From: Comamonas sp. lk
GTDB taxonomy: Bacteria; Pseudomonadota; Gammaproteobacteria; Burkholderiales; Burkholderiaceae_C
NCBI RefSeq assembly: GCF_900564145.1
Contig: NZ_UOOB01000001.1
Location: 1,862,754 to 1,926,753 of the forward strand
Direction of reading: 5' to 3'
Length of the DNA: 64,000 bases
The translations under genes and the position numbers were made by a program. A model generated the notes under the pieces. It did no database searches and was not told the origin of the DNA. It saw nothing but the letters and a program-made list of their open reading frames with translations. This document shows, piece after piece, positions 57,434 to 64,000 of this stretch (position 1 is its first letter; each line of letters begins with the position of its first letter).

Positions 57434-57724
57434 ATGAAAAAAGCTCTCGCATCAATGCTGGCGCTGCTGGGCATCCACCAGCATCTGAGTGCCGAGCAAA
57501 AACAGGACATTGCCAGCGCGGCATATCACGCCACGCCTGGGGCGGTTACCGCCGGCGGATTCCGGCTCGCGGGTCTGCCGCTCAGTGACTGGCTGGTGCT
57601 GGCCTCCATCGCTTTTGTGGCATTGCAAGCTTCTTACCTGATCTGGAAGTGGCGCCGCGACTACTTGCGCGCTCAGAACCGCCAGCAACTGCGTGAACGC
57701 GCCCAGCAAAGGGGGCGTCCATGA
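57434..57724 (+). CDS. Holin
   Basis: A 96-residue protein. A hydrophobic helix at residues 49-70 (LPLSDWLVLASIAFVALQAS) and a basic C-terminus (KWRRDYLRAQNRQQLRERAQ) fit a small phage holin; ALASMLALLGIHQHLSAEQK at the start is amphipathic. It directly precedes the endolysin and overlaps it by ATGA. It times membrane permeabilisation. Number of membrane spans (one or two) is uncertain. Confidence 0.7.
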   Translation: MKKALASMLALLGIHQHLSAEQKQDIASAAYHATPGAVTAGGFRLAGLPLSDWLVLASIAFVALQASYLIWKWRRDYLRAQNRQQLRERAQQRGRP

Positions 57725-58362
57725 GTGGCAAAGTCCCCCGTTTCCTCGCCGGCCGCCTAGCCGCGCTGGTCTTGACGCTTGGCGCCGGCGGTGGTGCCTA
57801 CCTGGCTGCTGACCAGGCCGCCATCGAGCAAGGTCTGGCCGACCGGTACGTGCAGGCCGTGGCCGCCGACCCCGGCACCAGCCAGGGCGTGAAAGTGGCC
57901 ATGGTGCTGGGCCACTTCTATGAATCCAGCGGCAAGCACATTGGCACACCCTACATCGACAAGCTGGGCAAGGGCGCGCCCCTGACGGTGTGCAACGGCA
58001 TTACTGGCACCGGCGTGATCGCTGGCAAGTGGTACAGCCCGGGCGAGTGCTATCAGCTGGAAAAGGGACGGTATCTGCAATCAGAGCGCGAAGCCCAGCG
58101 CCTGCTTGCGTACTGGGCCAGCTACGACGCATTTGCCCAGGGCACGTTCATCGACTTCCTGCACAACAAGGGCGCAGCCAACTTTTCGACCAGCACGATG
58201 CGCCGCAAGGCCAATGCCGGGGATCTGCAGGGCGCTTGCCGCGAGAACCCGCGCTGGAACAAAGGAACGGTCAAGGGCGTATCGACCGTGCTGCCGGGCC
58301 TGCAGCTGCGCGGCGATTCCAACGACGAGATTTGCCGCGAATGGCGCATGGGAGCCCTATGA
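57721..58362 (+). CDS. SAR-type endolysin, GH24 lysozyme
   Basis: A 213-residue muramidase. The Ala/Gly-rich N-terminal helix (LAALVLTLGAGGGAYLAA) is weakly hydrophobic and lacks a signal-peptidase site, as in signal-anchor-release endolysins. The likely catalytic E-D-T set is Glu68 (HFYESSG), Asp80 (YIDKLG) and Thr89 (PLTVCNGITG), with wider spacing than in T4 lysozyme. Located between holin and spanins. Confidence 0.85.
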   Translation: MSGKVPRFLAGRLAALVLTLGAGGGAYLAADQAAIEQGLADRYVQAVAADPGTSQGVKVAMVLGHFYESSGKHIGTPYIDKLGKGAPLTVCNGITGTGVIAGKWYSPGECYQLEKGRYLQSEREAQRLLAYWASYDAFAQGTFIDFLHNKGAANFSTSTMRRKANAGDLQGACRENPRWNKGTVKGVSTVLPGLQLRGDSNDEICREWRMGAL

Positions 58363-58427
58363 ATCCGCTTGCCTTTTATATGCTCTACGACCCGTGGTTT
58401 TGGTGGACGCTCACATGGGGCGACTGA
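58359..58427 (+). CDS. 22-residue aromatic peptide in the lysis cassette
   Basis: The ATG overlaps the endolysin stop (ATGA). The product MNPLAFYMLYDPWFWWTLT plus WGD has nine aromatic residues in 22 and could insert in a membrane. The Rz gene starts inside it in another frame. Coupling suggests translation; function unknown. Confidence 0.4.
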   Translation: MNPLAFYMLYDPWFWWTLTWGD

Positions 58428-58909
58428 CTGCTTACAGCGGCCTGCTGGCTGCCGCCATGGGCGCGGCCCTGGCCTGGTACTTCCAGGCAGCTCGCCTGGG
58501 CGCCGACCTGGCCGACGAGCGACTGCAGGCCAGCCAGTACCGCGAGCAGATCGCAGATGAGCGCACCGCCGCCGGCCGCCGTCTGCTGGCTGTGGAACGC
58601 ACGGTCAACGACAAGTACCAAGGAGCCCTGAACGATGCCATTTCCAAGCAAGCCACTTTGCAGGCTGCTGCTGATCGCGCTCGCCGTGAGCGTGACGGCC
58701 TGCGCAAGCAACTGTCCGAAGCCGAGCAGCGATTTGCTGACGCTTCCCCCGCCGCCCTCATCGAGTACGCCTCAACCCTCAATCGCGTATTCGGACAGTG
58801 CAGCCAGCGATATGCAGAGCTGGCAATCCGAGCTGATGGCCACGCAGTTGATGCAGCAACCTGCCGCGCCGCGTGGCCAGTGATTCCCCAAACCAAGGAA
58901 AGCCAATGA
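58415..58909 (+). CDS. i-spanin Rz
   Basis: A 164-residue protein: N-terminal membrane anchor (SGLLAAAMGAALAWYF) and a long periplasmic coiled coil (LQASQYREQIADERTAAGRR, LQAAADRARRERDGLRKQLS), the form of Rz inner-membrane spanins. The o-spanin gene is fully nested within it. Disrupts the outer membrane with its partner in the last lysis step. Confidence 0.85.
   Translation: MGRLTAYSGLLAAAMGAALAWYFQAARLGADLADERLQASQYREQIADERTAAGRRLLAVERTVNDKYQGALNDAISKQATLQAAADRARRERDGLRKQLSEAEQRFADASPAALIEYASTLNRVFGQCSQRYAELAIRADGHAVDAATCRAAWPVIPQTKESQ
58635..58883 (+). CDS. o-spanin Rz1 lipoprotein, nested in Rz
   Basis: An 82-residue product in another frame inside Rz. LLLIALAVSVTACASNC carries a lipobox with acylated Cys23, followed by a Pro-rich stretch (LTLPPPPSSSTPQPS), typical of Rz1. 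Nested Rz/Rz1 pairs are well known in phages. It tethers the spanin complex to the outer membrane. Confidence 0.8.
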   Translation: MPFPSKPLCRLLLIALAVSVTACASNCPKPSSDLLTLPPPPSSSTPQPSIAYSDSAASDMQSWQSELMATQLMQQPAAPRGQ

Positions 58910-59337
58910 CACCCCGTTTGTATGAAGGCACCAAGCGCTTGCTTGCCATGCCAATGACTCGCGGCGCTTACAACCAGTACAGAGGCTGGGAAACGCCCGA
59001 AGACGAGAACCCCAAGGACGAGGGGTACTTTGTCGAGTATCAGGACGGCGGCAAACCCAACTGCCCCCGCCATGTGGGCTACATCAGCTGGAGCCCGAAA
59101 GACGTTTTCGAGCGCAGCTACAAGGCGCTGCCCGTTTCCACTCTGCCTCCCCACCAGCAGCGGGTGCTGGATGAAAAGCAAGAGCTGGACATTCGTATCA
59201 CCAAGCTGGACGAGTTCATTCAGCTCAATCCGATGTTCGGCAAGCTGCCCGATGCCGAGCGCGCCCGTATGAAGCGTCAACTGGACGTGCAGCGCGAGCT
59301 GTCCATCATCCTGAGCGAGCGCATCGTCAATTTCTAA
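58906..59337 (+). CDS. Phage protein with crAss001_48-like helical domain
   Basis: A 143-residue protein coupled to Rz by ATGA. The C-terminal half (VLDEKQELDIRITKLDEFIQ, NPMFGKLPDAERARMKRQLD, VQRELSIILSERI) follows the crAss001_48-related pattern common in phages. The N-terminal half (WETPEDENPKDEGYFVEYQD, HVGYISWSPKDVFERSYKAL) resembles a small phage domain for modifying or binding cell components. Function unknown. Confidence 0.65.
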   Translation: MTPRLYEGTKRLLAMPMTRGAYNQYRGWETPEDENPKDEGYFVEYQDGGKPNCPRHVGYISWSPKDVFERSYKALPVSTLPPHQQRVLDEKQELDIRITKLDEFIQLNPMFGKLPDAERARMKRQLDVQRELSIILSERIVNF

Positions 59338-59382
59338 GCCTTCCGGCCCGCCCCGGCCGGCTGCCGGATTTTGGAGAATCCC

Positions 59383-59415
59383 GTGAACCTATCCTTTACC
59401 ACCCCCCCAAGGTGA
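59383..59415 (+). CDS. Ten-residue leader frame ending at a C7 tract
   Basis: GTG at 59383, with GGAG six bases upstream, encodes MNLSFTTPPR and stops at 59415, overlapping the GTG of the membrane-protein gene. One extra C in the seven-C run (59402-59408) would fuse it in frame to that gene, adding the peptide MNLSFTTPPK. Either a leader peptide or the normal start of a gene that is off by one base. Confidence 0.4.
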   Translation: MNLSFTTPPR

Positions 59416-59972
59416 GTGCGGCCATCTTCGCCGTGGTGCTGGCCGTCCTACTGTTCTGCGCCTACAAGGTGAACACTAACCCCAGCGGCAGCGCGCTGAC
59501 CGGCTTCATTTTTGCTTGCACGGCCCTTGTCGTGATCGCCTTAAATACCAAAATCGACGTGGTGTTTCAGACGCTGCGCGATGAGCTTGAGCCCAGGACG
59601 GGCACCTCGTCAGGCTCAGTCAATGCCGTTGAGCCGTACCGCCAGCGAAGCCAGCGCGAAGATCTGGAGCAGTCGCTTGTGCATGCGCTGGCCCCTGGCT
59701 TGCTAAACCGCATGGATGGCAAGGGCGTTGGTGAATTCATCCGGGCGACGGCTGACGCCATCCTGAGTGATTGCCCAGCTGTTACAAAGGCGCTATGCAC
59801 CTGCCGCCCTAACGAGGGCTGCTCCAATTGCCCATCCCGTGGCGATAAGCGTATCCAGGCTGCAATGGATGGAGCTCAGGAGTGTGCCGCTCGTGTGGCA
59901 AGAGTCTGGGAAGAAAACCTGAGAGTCACTCAAGGGTCGCGCGCTCAACGCGGTGACTCCAGCTTGGCCTAA
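59412..59972 (+). CDS. Membrane protein at the end of the late operon
   Basis: A 186-residue protein with two transmembrane helices (about residues 3-19 and 30-45: AIFAVVLAVLLFCAYKV and ALTGFIFACTALVVIAL). The soluble part includes a Cys cluster (ALCTCRPNEGCSNCPSRG) that may bind metal. GTG 59412 has no useful ribosome-binding site; the natural start may be GTG 59383 via the C tract. It precedes the late terminator. Function unknown. Confidence 0.55.
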   Translation: MSAAIFAVVLAVLLFCAYKVNTNPSGSALTGFIFACTALVVIALNTKIDVVFQTLRDELEPRTGTSSGSVNAVEPYRQRSQREDLEQSLVHALAPGLLNRMDGKGVGEFIRATADAILSDCPAVTKALCTCRPNEGCSNCPSRGDKRIQAAMDGAQECAARVARVWEENLRVTQGSRAQRGDSSLA

Positions 59973-60022
59973 AAATGAGCTGGAGAGCGGGCCACGCTCA
60001 CAGGCCCAGGACCAAAATACAC

Positions 60023-60074
60023 AAGCCCACCTTGGGCGGCTGTAACCAGCAGCCAGCCCAGGTGGGCTTCTTTT
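60023..60074 (+). terminator. Late operon terminator
   Basis: AAGCCCACCT (60023-60032) pairs with AGGTGGGCTT (60060-60069), extended by an inner GGGC/GCCC and GGCTG/CAGCC stem, and is followed by CTTTTA. It ends the long rightward late unit. Confidence 0.75.
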
Positions 60075-60161
60075 ATGGTGTAGTCGCTGGCGCTGCCTGG
60101 CAGGATTCGCTCATTGGGAAAGCCATATCGCCCAGGTGTGCGCAACAAGGTGGGGTGGTTG

Positions 60162-60458
60162 TCAGTAGTCGAAGTCACAGCGCCACTCTTGCGCGTACCA
60201 AGCACCATCGACATTTTCCAGGCCGGAAAACTTCAGCGACGCGGCCCCCGCATCGGTCAGCTTGGGCTCATAGAGCTTTCGTCGCTTAGCTTGGGGTGAG
60301 TAGTTCCCGTCGAGGATGTGCAGCACGGGCACTGTGCGTTCATCGGACGAATTGGGGCGCTCATGGTTCAGCCAAATCTCGCCCGATACTTTGTTGGCGA
60401 TTCCTATTGGCACCTTGAGGCGGCCGAGCTCACGTAGGATCAAGATTTTTACTCTCAT
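60162..60458 (-). CDS. SOS-linked protein of unknown function
   Basis: A 98-residue protein from ATG 60458 (MRVKILILRELGRLKVPIGI); the C-terminal half is GLENVDGAWYAQEWRCDFDY. A LexA-type box lies two bases upstream of the ATG, and an upstream extension (ATG 60500, 60557) would cross the box. Divergent from the SRAP gene. No family recognised. Confidence 0.5.
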   Translation of the reverse strand: MRVKILILRELGRLKVPIGIANKVSGEIWLNHERPNSSDERTVPVLHILDGNYSPQAKRRKLYEPKLTDAGAASLKFSGLENVDGAWYAQEWRCDFDY

Positions 60459-60460
60459 AT

Positions 60461-60476
60461 CTGTATATTTATACAG
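60461..60476. promoter_or_regulatory. LexA-type SOS box between two divergent genes
   Basis: CTGT-ATATTTAT-ACAG fits the CTGT-N8-ACAG box exactly. On the plus strand it overlaps TTTACT (60448-60453), 16-base spacer, TATACA (60470-60475), a promoter for the SRAP gene. On the minus strand a consensus TTGACA lies at 60483-60478. Confidence 0.75.
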
Positions 60477-60509
60477 TGTCAAAAAATCCTGACTTGTTAG
60501 CATGTGCTC

Positions 60510-61172
60510 ATGTGCAACCGCTACAAAACACCCACCGAGATTGAGATAGAGCGCCACTTTCGCATTGGCCGGGAGTCTCCTGGTTGGTGGAGGGATGAGC
60601 GAACGGAAGTCTTTCCACGCGCACCCGGTCCATTTCTGCGGCGTGCGGTCGATGACCCCGGATATAGCATTGAGGGCGTGGCGGGGCAGTGGGGATTGAT
60701 CCCCTGGTTTGCGAAAGAGCGCGCGCTGAAGTACAGCACCAACAATGCGCGTTCTGAAGAGCTGACCAGCAAGGCGAGCTTCAAGGATCCGTGGAAGAGG
60801 GGACAGCGCTGCATCATCCCGGCCTGGACCTTTGATGAGCCCAATTGGGAGACGGGTAAAAACGTGTGGTGGAAATTTCGCCGGGCCGATGGCGCGCCGT
60901 GGGCGCTGGCCGGGCTCTGGAATCGCTGGAAGGAGCCCGGGATGGGTGAGCTCGTGGAGAGCTACACCATGCTGACCATCAATGCCGACTCACATCCCCT
61001 GATGAGTCGCATGCACAAGCCTGATCCCAAGCTGCCGCCGGACCAGCAGGACAAGCGCAGCGTAATTTCTATAGAGAGGCATGAAGTTGATCTGTGGCTT
61101 ACAGGGACTGTCAATCAGGCGCAGCAGTTGCTCAAAATGCCGCCTCTTTCCGCGATTTTGGCACTCCGCTAG
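60510..61172 (+). CDS. SRAP/HMCES-YedK family abasic-site protein
   Basis: A 220-residue protein. The start at ATG 60510 places the catalytic Cys at position 2 (MCNRYKTP), which SRAP proteins use to bond covalently to abasic sites in single-stranded DNA. YSTNNARSEEL, RCIIPAWTFDEPNW and the active-site HPLMSRMHKP complete the family signature. An SOS box in its promoter fits induction with DNA damage. It might protect phage DNA during induction; this role is inferred. Confidence 0.9.
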   Translation: MCNRYKTPTEIEIERHFRIGRESPGWWRDERTEVFPRAPGPFLRRAVDDPGYSIEGVAGQWGLIPWFAKERALKYSTNNARSEELTSKASFKDPWKRGQRCIIPAWTFDEPNWETGKNVWWKFRRADGAPWALAGLWNRWKEPGMGELVESYTMLTINADSHPLMSRMHKPDPKLPPDQQDKRSVISIERHEVDLWLTGTVNQAQQLLKMPPLSAILALR

Positions 61173-61217
61173 CGGGTACATTGGCTTCCAAATTGAACCC
61201 GGAAAAACATCGAAAAT

Positions 61218-61264
61218 ATATCAATTGATATGCCGCTGATGAAAATTATATCGTTCGCTATAAT
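61218..61264 (+). promoter_or_regulatory. Promoter and operators of the toxin-antitoxin operon
   Basis: A perfect 14-bp palindrome ATATCAATTGATAT is at 61218-61231. ATTATA (61245-61250), 8-base gap and TATAAT (61259-61264) form an inverted repeat in which the second half is a consensus -10. AGGAGG follows at 61265. This is the expected site for antitoxin autorepression. Confidence 0.6.
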
Positions 61265-61275
61265 AGGAGGGGAGT

Positions 61276-61650
61276 GTGAGTAGTGTTGAAGAAGTTGATG
61301 CGTTTTTGGCAGAGACCAATCGCAGAATTGATGCCCGAGATTGGGTGTTCGTAGAACGTGATGCGAATCTGAAAGCTCTAGAACAGTTCGGTCTTACAAA
61401 GAGTGCCGCTGTTCAAGGGTTGAAGTTCTTGTGCGCCACAGACTTCTGTGAGGGGCCGGTGCCAGACAGGGACAAGCCCGGACAGAGTTGTTGGGTGTTT
61501 GGTCAGATGGTTGAGGGTGTGATGTGCTACGTGAAGCTAATTCATGAAGCTCAACCGCATTGGGCCCCGCGCCTCAAAATTCTCTCGTTCCATCAAGCTA
61601 CTTGGGAACTGGACTTCCCTCATCGGGAAGCACCCGCAGCAGGAGACTGA
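61276..61650 (+). CDS. MqsR-like toxin candidate of the Panacea pair
   Basis: A 124-residue protein from GTG, with AGGAGG five bases upstream. NLKALEQFGLTKSAAVQGLK then FLCATDFCEGPVPDRD and VMCYVKLIHEA resemble the small RelE/MqsR-like fold of interferase toxins. It is the first gene, with the antitoxin two bases downstream, as in mqsRA. Toxin order and partner support the call; catalytic residues cannot be confirmed. Confidence 0.6.
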   Translation: MSSVEEVDAFLAETNRRIDARDWVFVERDANLKALEQFGLTKSAAVQGLKFLCATDFCEGPVPDRDKPGQSCWVFGQMVEGVMCYVKLIHEAQPHWAPRLKILSFHQATWELDFPHREAPAAGD

Positions 61651-61652
61651 AA

Positions 61653-62654
61653 ATGAACCAAAAAATTGAGCAAACACTCGAGGCCCCTTGCCCAATGTGC
61701 GGGGAGCGGGGTCAGTTAGAGTTCGCGAGCTCGCCTGAGACACTGAAGGTCAAAGGTGAGACATTTAATGTCACTCGCAAGCGTTTTATTTGCCACAACT
61801 GCGAAGAGATATTTTCGACCCCGGACTTGCCTGATCATTTAGACGAGGCATACCGTATGTACCGTCAAAAGTTCAATTTGCTTTTCCCTGAGGCGATTCT
61901 TCAGTGGCGGGAAAGTAAGGGGATGCGCCAGGCAGACGTGGCCTGCTTATTGGGCTGGAGTCCTGCGACCGTGAGTCGTTACGAGAACGGCGCGCTCCAA
62001 GACCCTGCCCACGACAAGGCGCTTCGTATGGCTATGCAACCAAGTGGCTTGAAGGCGCTTGTGGAAAACGCTGCAGGGTTGCGGCCGGACCTGCGCGAGG
62101 CGATTCTCAAAGAAGAGGACGTTCTGGCCGGCGGTGTGGAGAAGCTTGTCGAAGTCGTGAGCCATCGTGTATTGCATGACTCTTTTGCGGGCACGAGATG
62201 GAAGAAACTCTGCGCTGCTGTGTTGTTCTTCACTAGAGAGTCGTCAGTTAGCCGAACTAAGTTGAACAAGCTGCTTTTCTACACGGACTTTCTGCATTTC
62301 AAGATGCATAGTGTGTCGGTTACCGGAGTTAACTACTATCGCCTGCAGTATGGTCCAGTTCCTGAGCGCTATGAACTCCTATTCGCGACGATGCGTGAGC
62401 AAGGTTTAATTGACATTCAAACAGAACTCAACGGTGAGTACGTTGCTTACTGGCACAGGGCAACTAAAAGCGTCGACGTTGCTGACCTTTCTGATACTGA
62501 GTGGCAGGTTGTTGCCAAGGTTCAGGCTGACTTGGGCAAGCTTTCAGCTGCGGATGTATCCGAGCTCTCACACAAGGAGCTGGCGTGGACGGCGACTCCT
62601 TCCGGCCAACTAATTCCTTGGGGGACGGCGAGGGAGCTTTCGTTGAGCCTGTGA
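61653..62654 (+). CDS. Antitoxin with MqsA-like zinc/HTH part and Panacea (DUF4065) domain
   Basis: A 333-residue protein. The N-terminal zinc site is CPMCGERG and FICHNCEEIF; the central HTH is WRESKGMRQADVACLLGWSP then ATVSRYENGALQDP, like MqsA. The C-terminal Panacea/DUF4065 domain reads KLNKLLFYTDFLHFKMHSVS, YYRLQYGPVPERYELLFATM. Panacea domains neutralise many unrelated toxins. It should bind the upstream palindrome and repress its operon. Located close to attR. Confidence 0.85.
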   Translation: MNQKIEQTLEAPCPMCGERGQLEFASSPETLKVKGETFNVTRKRFICHNCEEIFSTPDLPDHLDEAYRMYRQKFNLLFPEAILQWRESKGMRQADVACLLGWSPATVSRYENGALQDPAHDKALRMAMQPSGLKALVENAAGLRPDLREAILKEEDVLAGGVEKLVEVVSHRVLHDSFAGTRWKKLCAAVLFFTRESSVSRTKLNKLLFYTDFLHFKMHSVSVTGVNYYRLQYGPVPERYELLFATMREQGLIDIQTELNGEYVAYWHRATKSVDVADLSDTEWQVVAKVQADLGKLSAADVSELSHKELAWTATPSGQLIPWGTARELSLSL

Positions 62655-62920
62655 TGCGCAAACTCACATCTTGATCTGTTCATATTGCCAAGGTGCGCCG
62701 CACCGAGCGGTCAGAGTGTCGCTATCTAAGATGCCGACTACGAGGCAGAGGAGGGTGGCAGCGAGCATGCGTAAATGGATGGAATTCGAGCGGTAATCAG
62801 GTTGTTTGCTGAGTGGTTCAAATGGTTTCAATTAGATACATATATCACTCGGTCGCATGCATTTGACGCTCGTATTTCAGCAATAAAACCACGGACGCGA
62901 TGCTAACGGAAGTACTAGCG
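62655..62920. other. Non-coding stretch before attR
   Basis: No convincing gene on either strand. The stretch is AT-richer towards 62800-62900 and precedes the integrase arm repeats. It is probably part of attP-flanking DNA. Confidence 0.5.
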
Positions 62921-62972
62921 GTGTCCTGTCGTGTGGTGTGTGGGGTGCAAAATCGCACCGATTTCGCACCGA
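62921..62972 (+). repeat. Right-end direct repeats, probable integrase arm sites
   Basis: GTGTCCTGT at 62921-62929, then TCGCACCGA at 62953-62961 and 62964-62972, 11 bases apart. They match the words near the left end in sequence, order and orientation. Role as arm-type integrase sites is inferred. Confidence 0.55.
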
Positions 62973-62999
62973 TGCTCCAGTAACCGCATGGAATAAGGC

Positions 63000-63034
63000 G
63001 CGGACGCGGGTTCAATTCCCGCCAGCACCACTAT
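63000..63034 (+). other. attR: Right prophage attachment site (attR), tmRNA 3'-end-like
   Basis: GCGGACGCGGGTTCA then ATTCCCGCC at 63000-63022 is the T-arm of tmRNA with a perfect GCGGG/CCCGC stem, followed by CAGCACCACTA in place of the usual CCA end. It matches the left core at 19 of 20 positions. A terminator follows directly. The 5' body of tmRNA is absent. Confidence 0.65.
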
Positions 63035-63041
63035 GACGTCC

Positions 63042-63078
63042 AAGGGCGTTCACTGAAGTCCAGTGAACGCCCTTTTTC
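63042..63078 (+). terminator. Terminator right of attR
   Basis: A perfect 14-bp stem (AAGGGCGTTCACTG, 63042-63055, with 63061-63074), 5-base loop and TTTC. It lies where a tmRNA gene would terminate. Confidence 0.8.
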
Positions 63079-63283
63079 TTTGGTAAATCAATGACTTGCC
63101 TTCCGTAATCGTCCGTCAAGGTTCATGGGCATCCGAGGTGAAGTGGGGGTGCAACTCGCCAAAATCCTATACTTTGGCTGAGTTGTACCCCCACATTCAG
63201 CCAAAACCCAGCAACCCATGCGTTGTACCCCCGCCCAGGGGCTGAGAGAGGGGATATTTCCCCCATCCTTGAAGGCTTACCCT

Positions 63284-63590
63284 ATGCATGACCGATGCCC
63301 ACTGCCGCATGCGATATGCCCACCTGATCGCAAGCAGGCGCGCTTCCGATGCTGGCGGGCTATACCTGCATGTGAGCCCCAGCGGCTCCAAGCGCTGGTT
63401 CAACAAGTACCGTACCGATGGAAAAGAAAAGCAGCTTGCTTTGGGCCGTTACCCTGCCGTGGGGCTGACGGTGGCCCGCAAAGCGCGTGATGTCGCCAAG
63501 CTTCAGCGTGCAGATGGCAGCGGCACGCAAGCTGGAAAAGCTCTGAATCGACCCGGGTTCAGCAACGTAGTCAAGCAGTTGGGTGGCTGA
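63284..63590 (+). pseudogene. Truncated, frameshifted integrase (DUF4102 arm-binding domain)
   Basis: DAGGLYLHVSPSGSKRWFNK, then KYRTDGKEKQLALGRYPAVG and LTVARKARDVAKLQ, is the N-terminal domain of P4-type tyrosine integrases. The expected start (LPHAICPPDRKQARF) lies in another frame, and the catalytic domain is missing. It indicates a second, decayed element integrated at the same place. Confidence 0.75.
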
Positions 63591-63600
63591 GAAAACAAAA

Positions 63601-63623
63601 GCCCGCTAGGTTCGCCTGCGGGC
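63601..63623 (+). terminator. Weak hairpin after the integrase remnant
   Basis: GCCCGC, 11-base loop, GCGGGC, without a good T-run on the plus strand; on the minus strand CTTTTGTTTTC follows. The minus-strand direction is more terminator-like. Confidence 0.4.
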
Positions 63624-63765
63624 ATTGTTGATTTTGCTATGAGCGAGTTGGTTGTGTACTGGATGCGTGAACATACTGTGAATTTATTCAGATGTGGTAG
63701 AATGCCCTTGTCGGGGATAGCGGCAGGCGCCTAGGAATGGTGGCCAGCCCCCCGACGCGAAATAT

Positions 63766-63842
<77 letters not shown>

Positions 63843-63847
63843 AAAGG

Positions 63848-63879
63848 AAAGCCTTGGTCGGAAACGACCAGGGCTTTTT
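63848..63879 (+). terminator. Terminator of the tRNA-fMet gene
   Basis: AAAGCCTTGGTCG, GAAA loop and CGACCAGGGCTTT (one G-U pair) followed by TTC. Stable GNRA-type loop. Confidence 0.8.
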
Positions 63880-63904
63880 CATTGTGCTGAGTGCCTAAAT
63901 CGCT

Positions 63905-63931
63905 TTGGGTGCGGGAAATTTGCACTAAAAT
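63905..63931 (+). promoter_or_regulatory. Promoter candidate for tRNA-Gln
   Basis: TTGGGT (63905-63910), 15-base spacer and TAAAAT (63926-63931), about 11 bases before the tRNA. The short spacer lowers confidence. Confidence 0.35.
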
Positions 63932-63942
63932 CTCAATTCTCT

Positions 63943-64000
63943 AGGGGAGTCGCCAAGCTGGTTAAGGCACCGGATTTTGATTCCGGCATGCGAAGGTTCG
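63943..64000 (+). tRNA. tRNA-Gln (TTG), cut by the window end
   Basis: GGGGAGTCGCCAAGC, the D-arm with GGTTAAGGC and the anticodon arm CCGGA-TTTTGAT-TCCGG are visible, giving anticodon TTG. The T-arm begins (AGGTTCG) and runs off the window. Confidence 0.9.

Noticed and set aside
63601..63623. Possible sixth late box (CTAGGTTCGCCT)
   Set aside because: It lies outside the prophage within a hairpin, lacks one G of the box, and no start codon follows at the right distance.

Overview
The window is a nearly complete temperate podovirus prophage (about 62.4 kb between two copies of an attachment core at about 577 and 63000) in a high-GC betaproteobacterium, most likely a member of the Comamonadaceae. 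The host call rests on codon use, the tRNA sequences and the phage type; no host housekeeping protein is complete here. The head and tail genes, the 2.5-kilo-residue virion protein and the genome length resemble the Bcep22-like podoviruses. The family call is inference from recalled features.

Flanks. Bases 1-477 are the end of a McrC-like restriction gene. Both prophage ends carry what looks like the 3' end of tmRNA (ssrA), but there is no complete ssrA, so the prophage seems to sit in a tandem array of elements at that gene. Beyond the right end lie a broken integrase remnant, an initiator tRNA and the start of a tRNA-Gln.

Layout. 0.7-3.0 kb: HNH/AP2 endonuclease, integrase, excisionase-like gene. 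3.0-12.5 kb: leftward accessory genes, many very small and translationally coupled, separated by intrinsic terminators and interrupted by cargo on either strand (PutAbiC-like membrane protein, P-loop ATPase, an rdgC remnant). 12.8-13.9 kb: immunity region with an S24-type repressor between two promoters, each with three copies of the same palindromic operator in mirror arrangement. 14-20.9 kb: early rightward genes, including an antirepressor-like KilAC protein, O-like and P-like replication proteins with six iterons inside the O-like gene, a DUF1064 nuclease and a regulator ending at a terminator. 21-22.5 kb: a secreted Sel1-like cargo gene. 22.8-60 kb: packaging, head, giant ejection protein, tail, fibre and lysis genes, with cargo at 27.3-28.1 and 34.5-36.1 kb, ending at a strong terminator. 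60.1-62.7 kb: an SOS-regulated pair and a Panacea/MqsA-type toxin-antitoxin operon.

The most unusual signal is a 12-base box, CTAGGGTTCGAC, that lies exactly 43 bases (42 in one case) before the start codon of five late genes: small terminase, giant virion protein, a glycosyltransferase-like gene, a fibre-region gene and the holin. At four of the five the bases just before the start codon form a hairpin that ends at the ATG, with unrelated stem sequences but preserved pairing, and no normal ribosome-binding site. This looks like a dedicated late-gene leader element.
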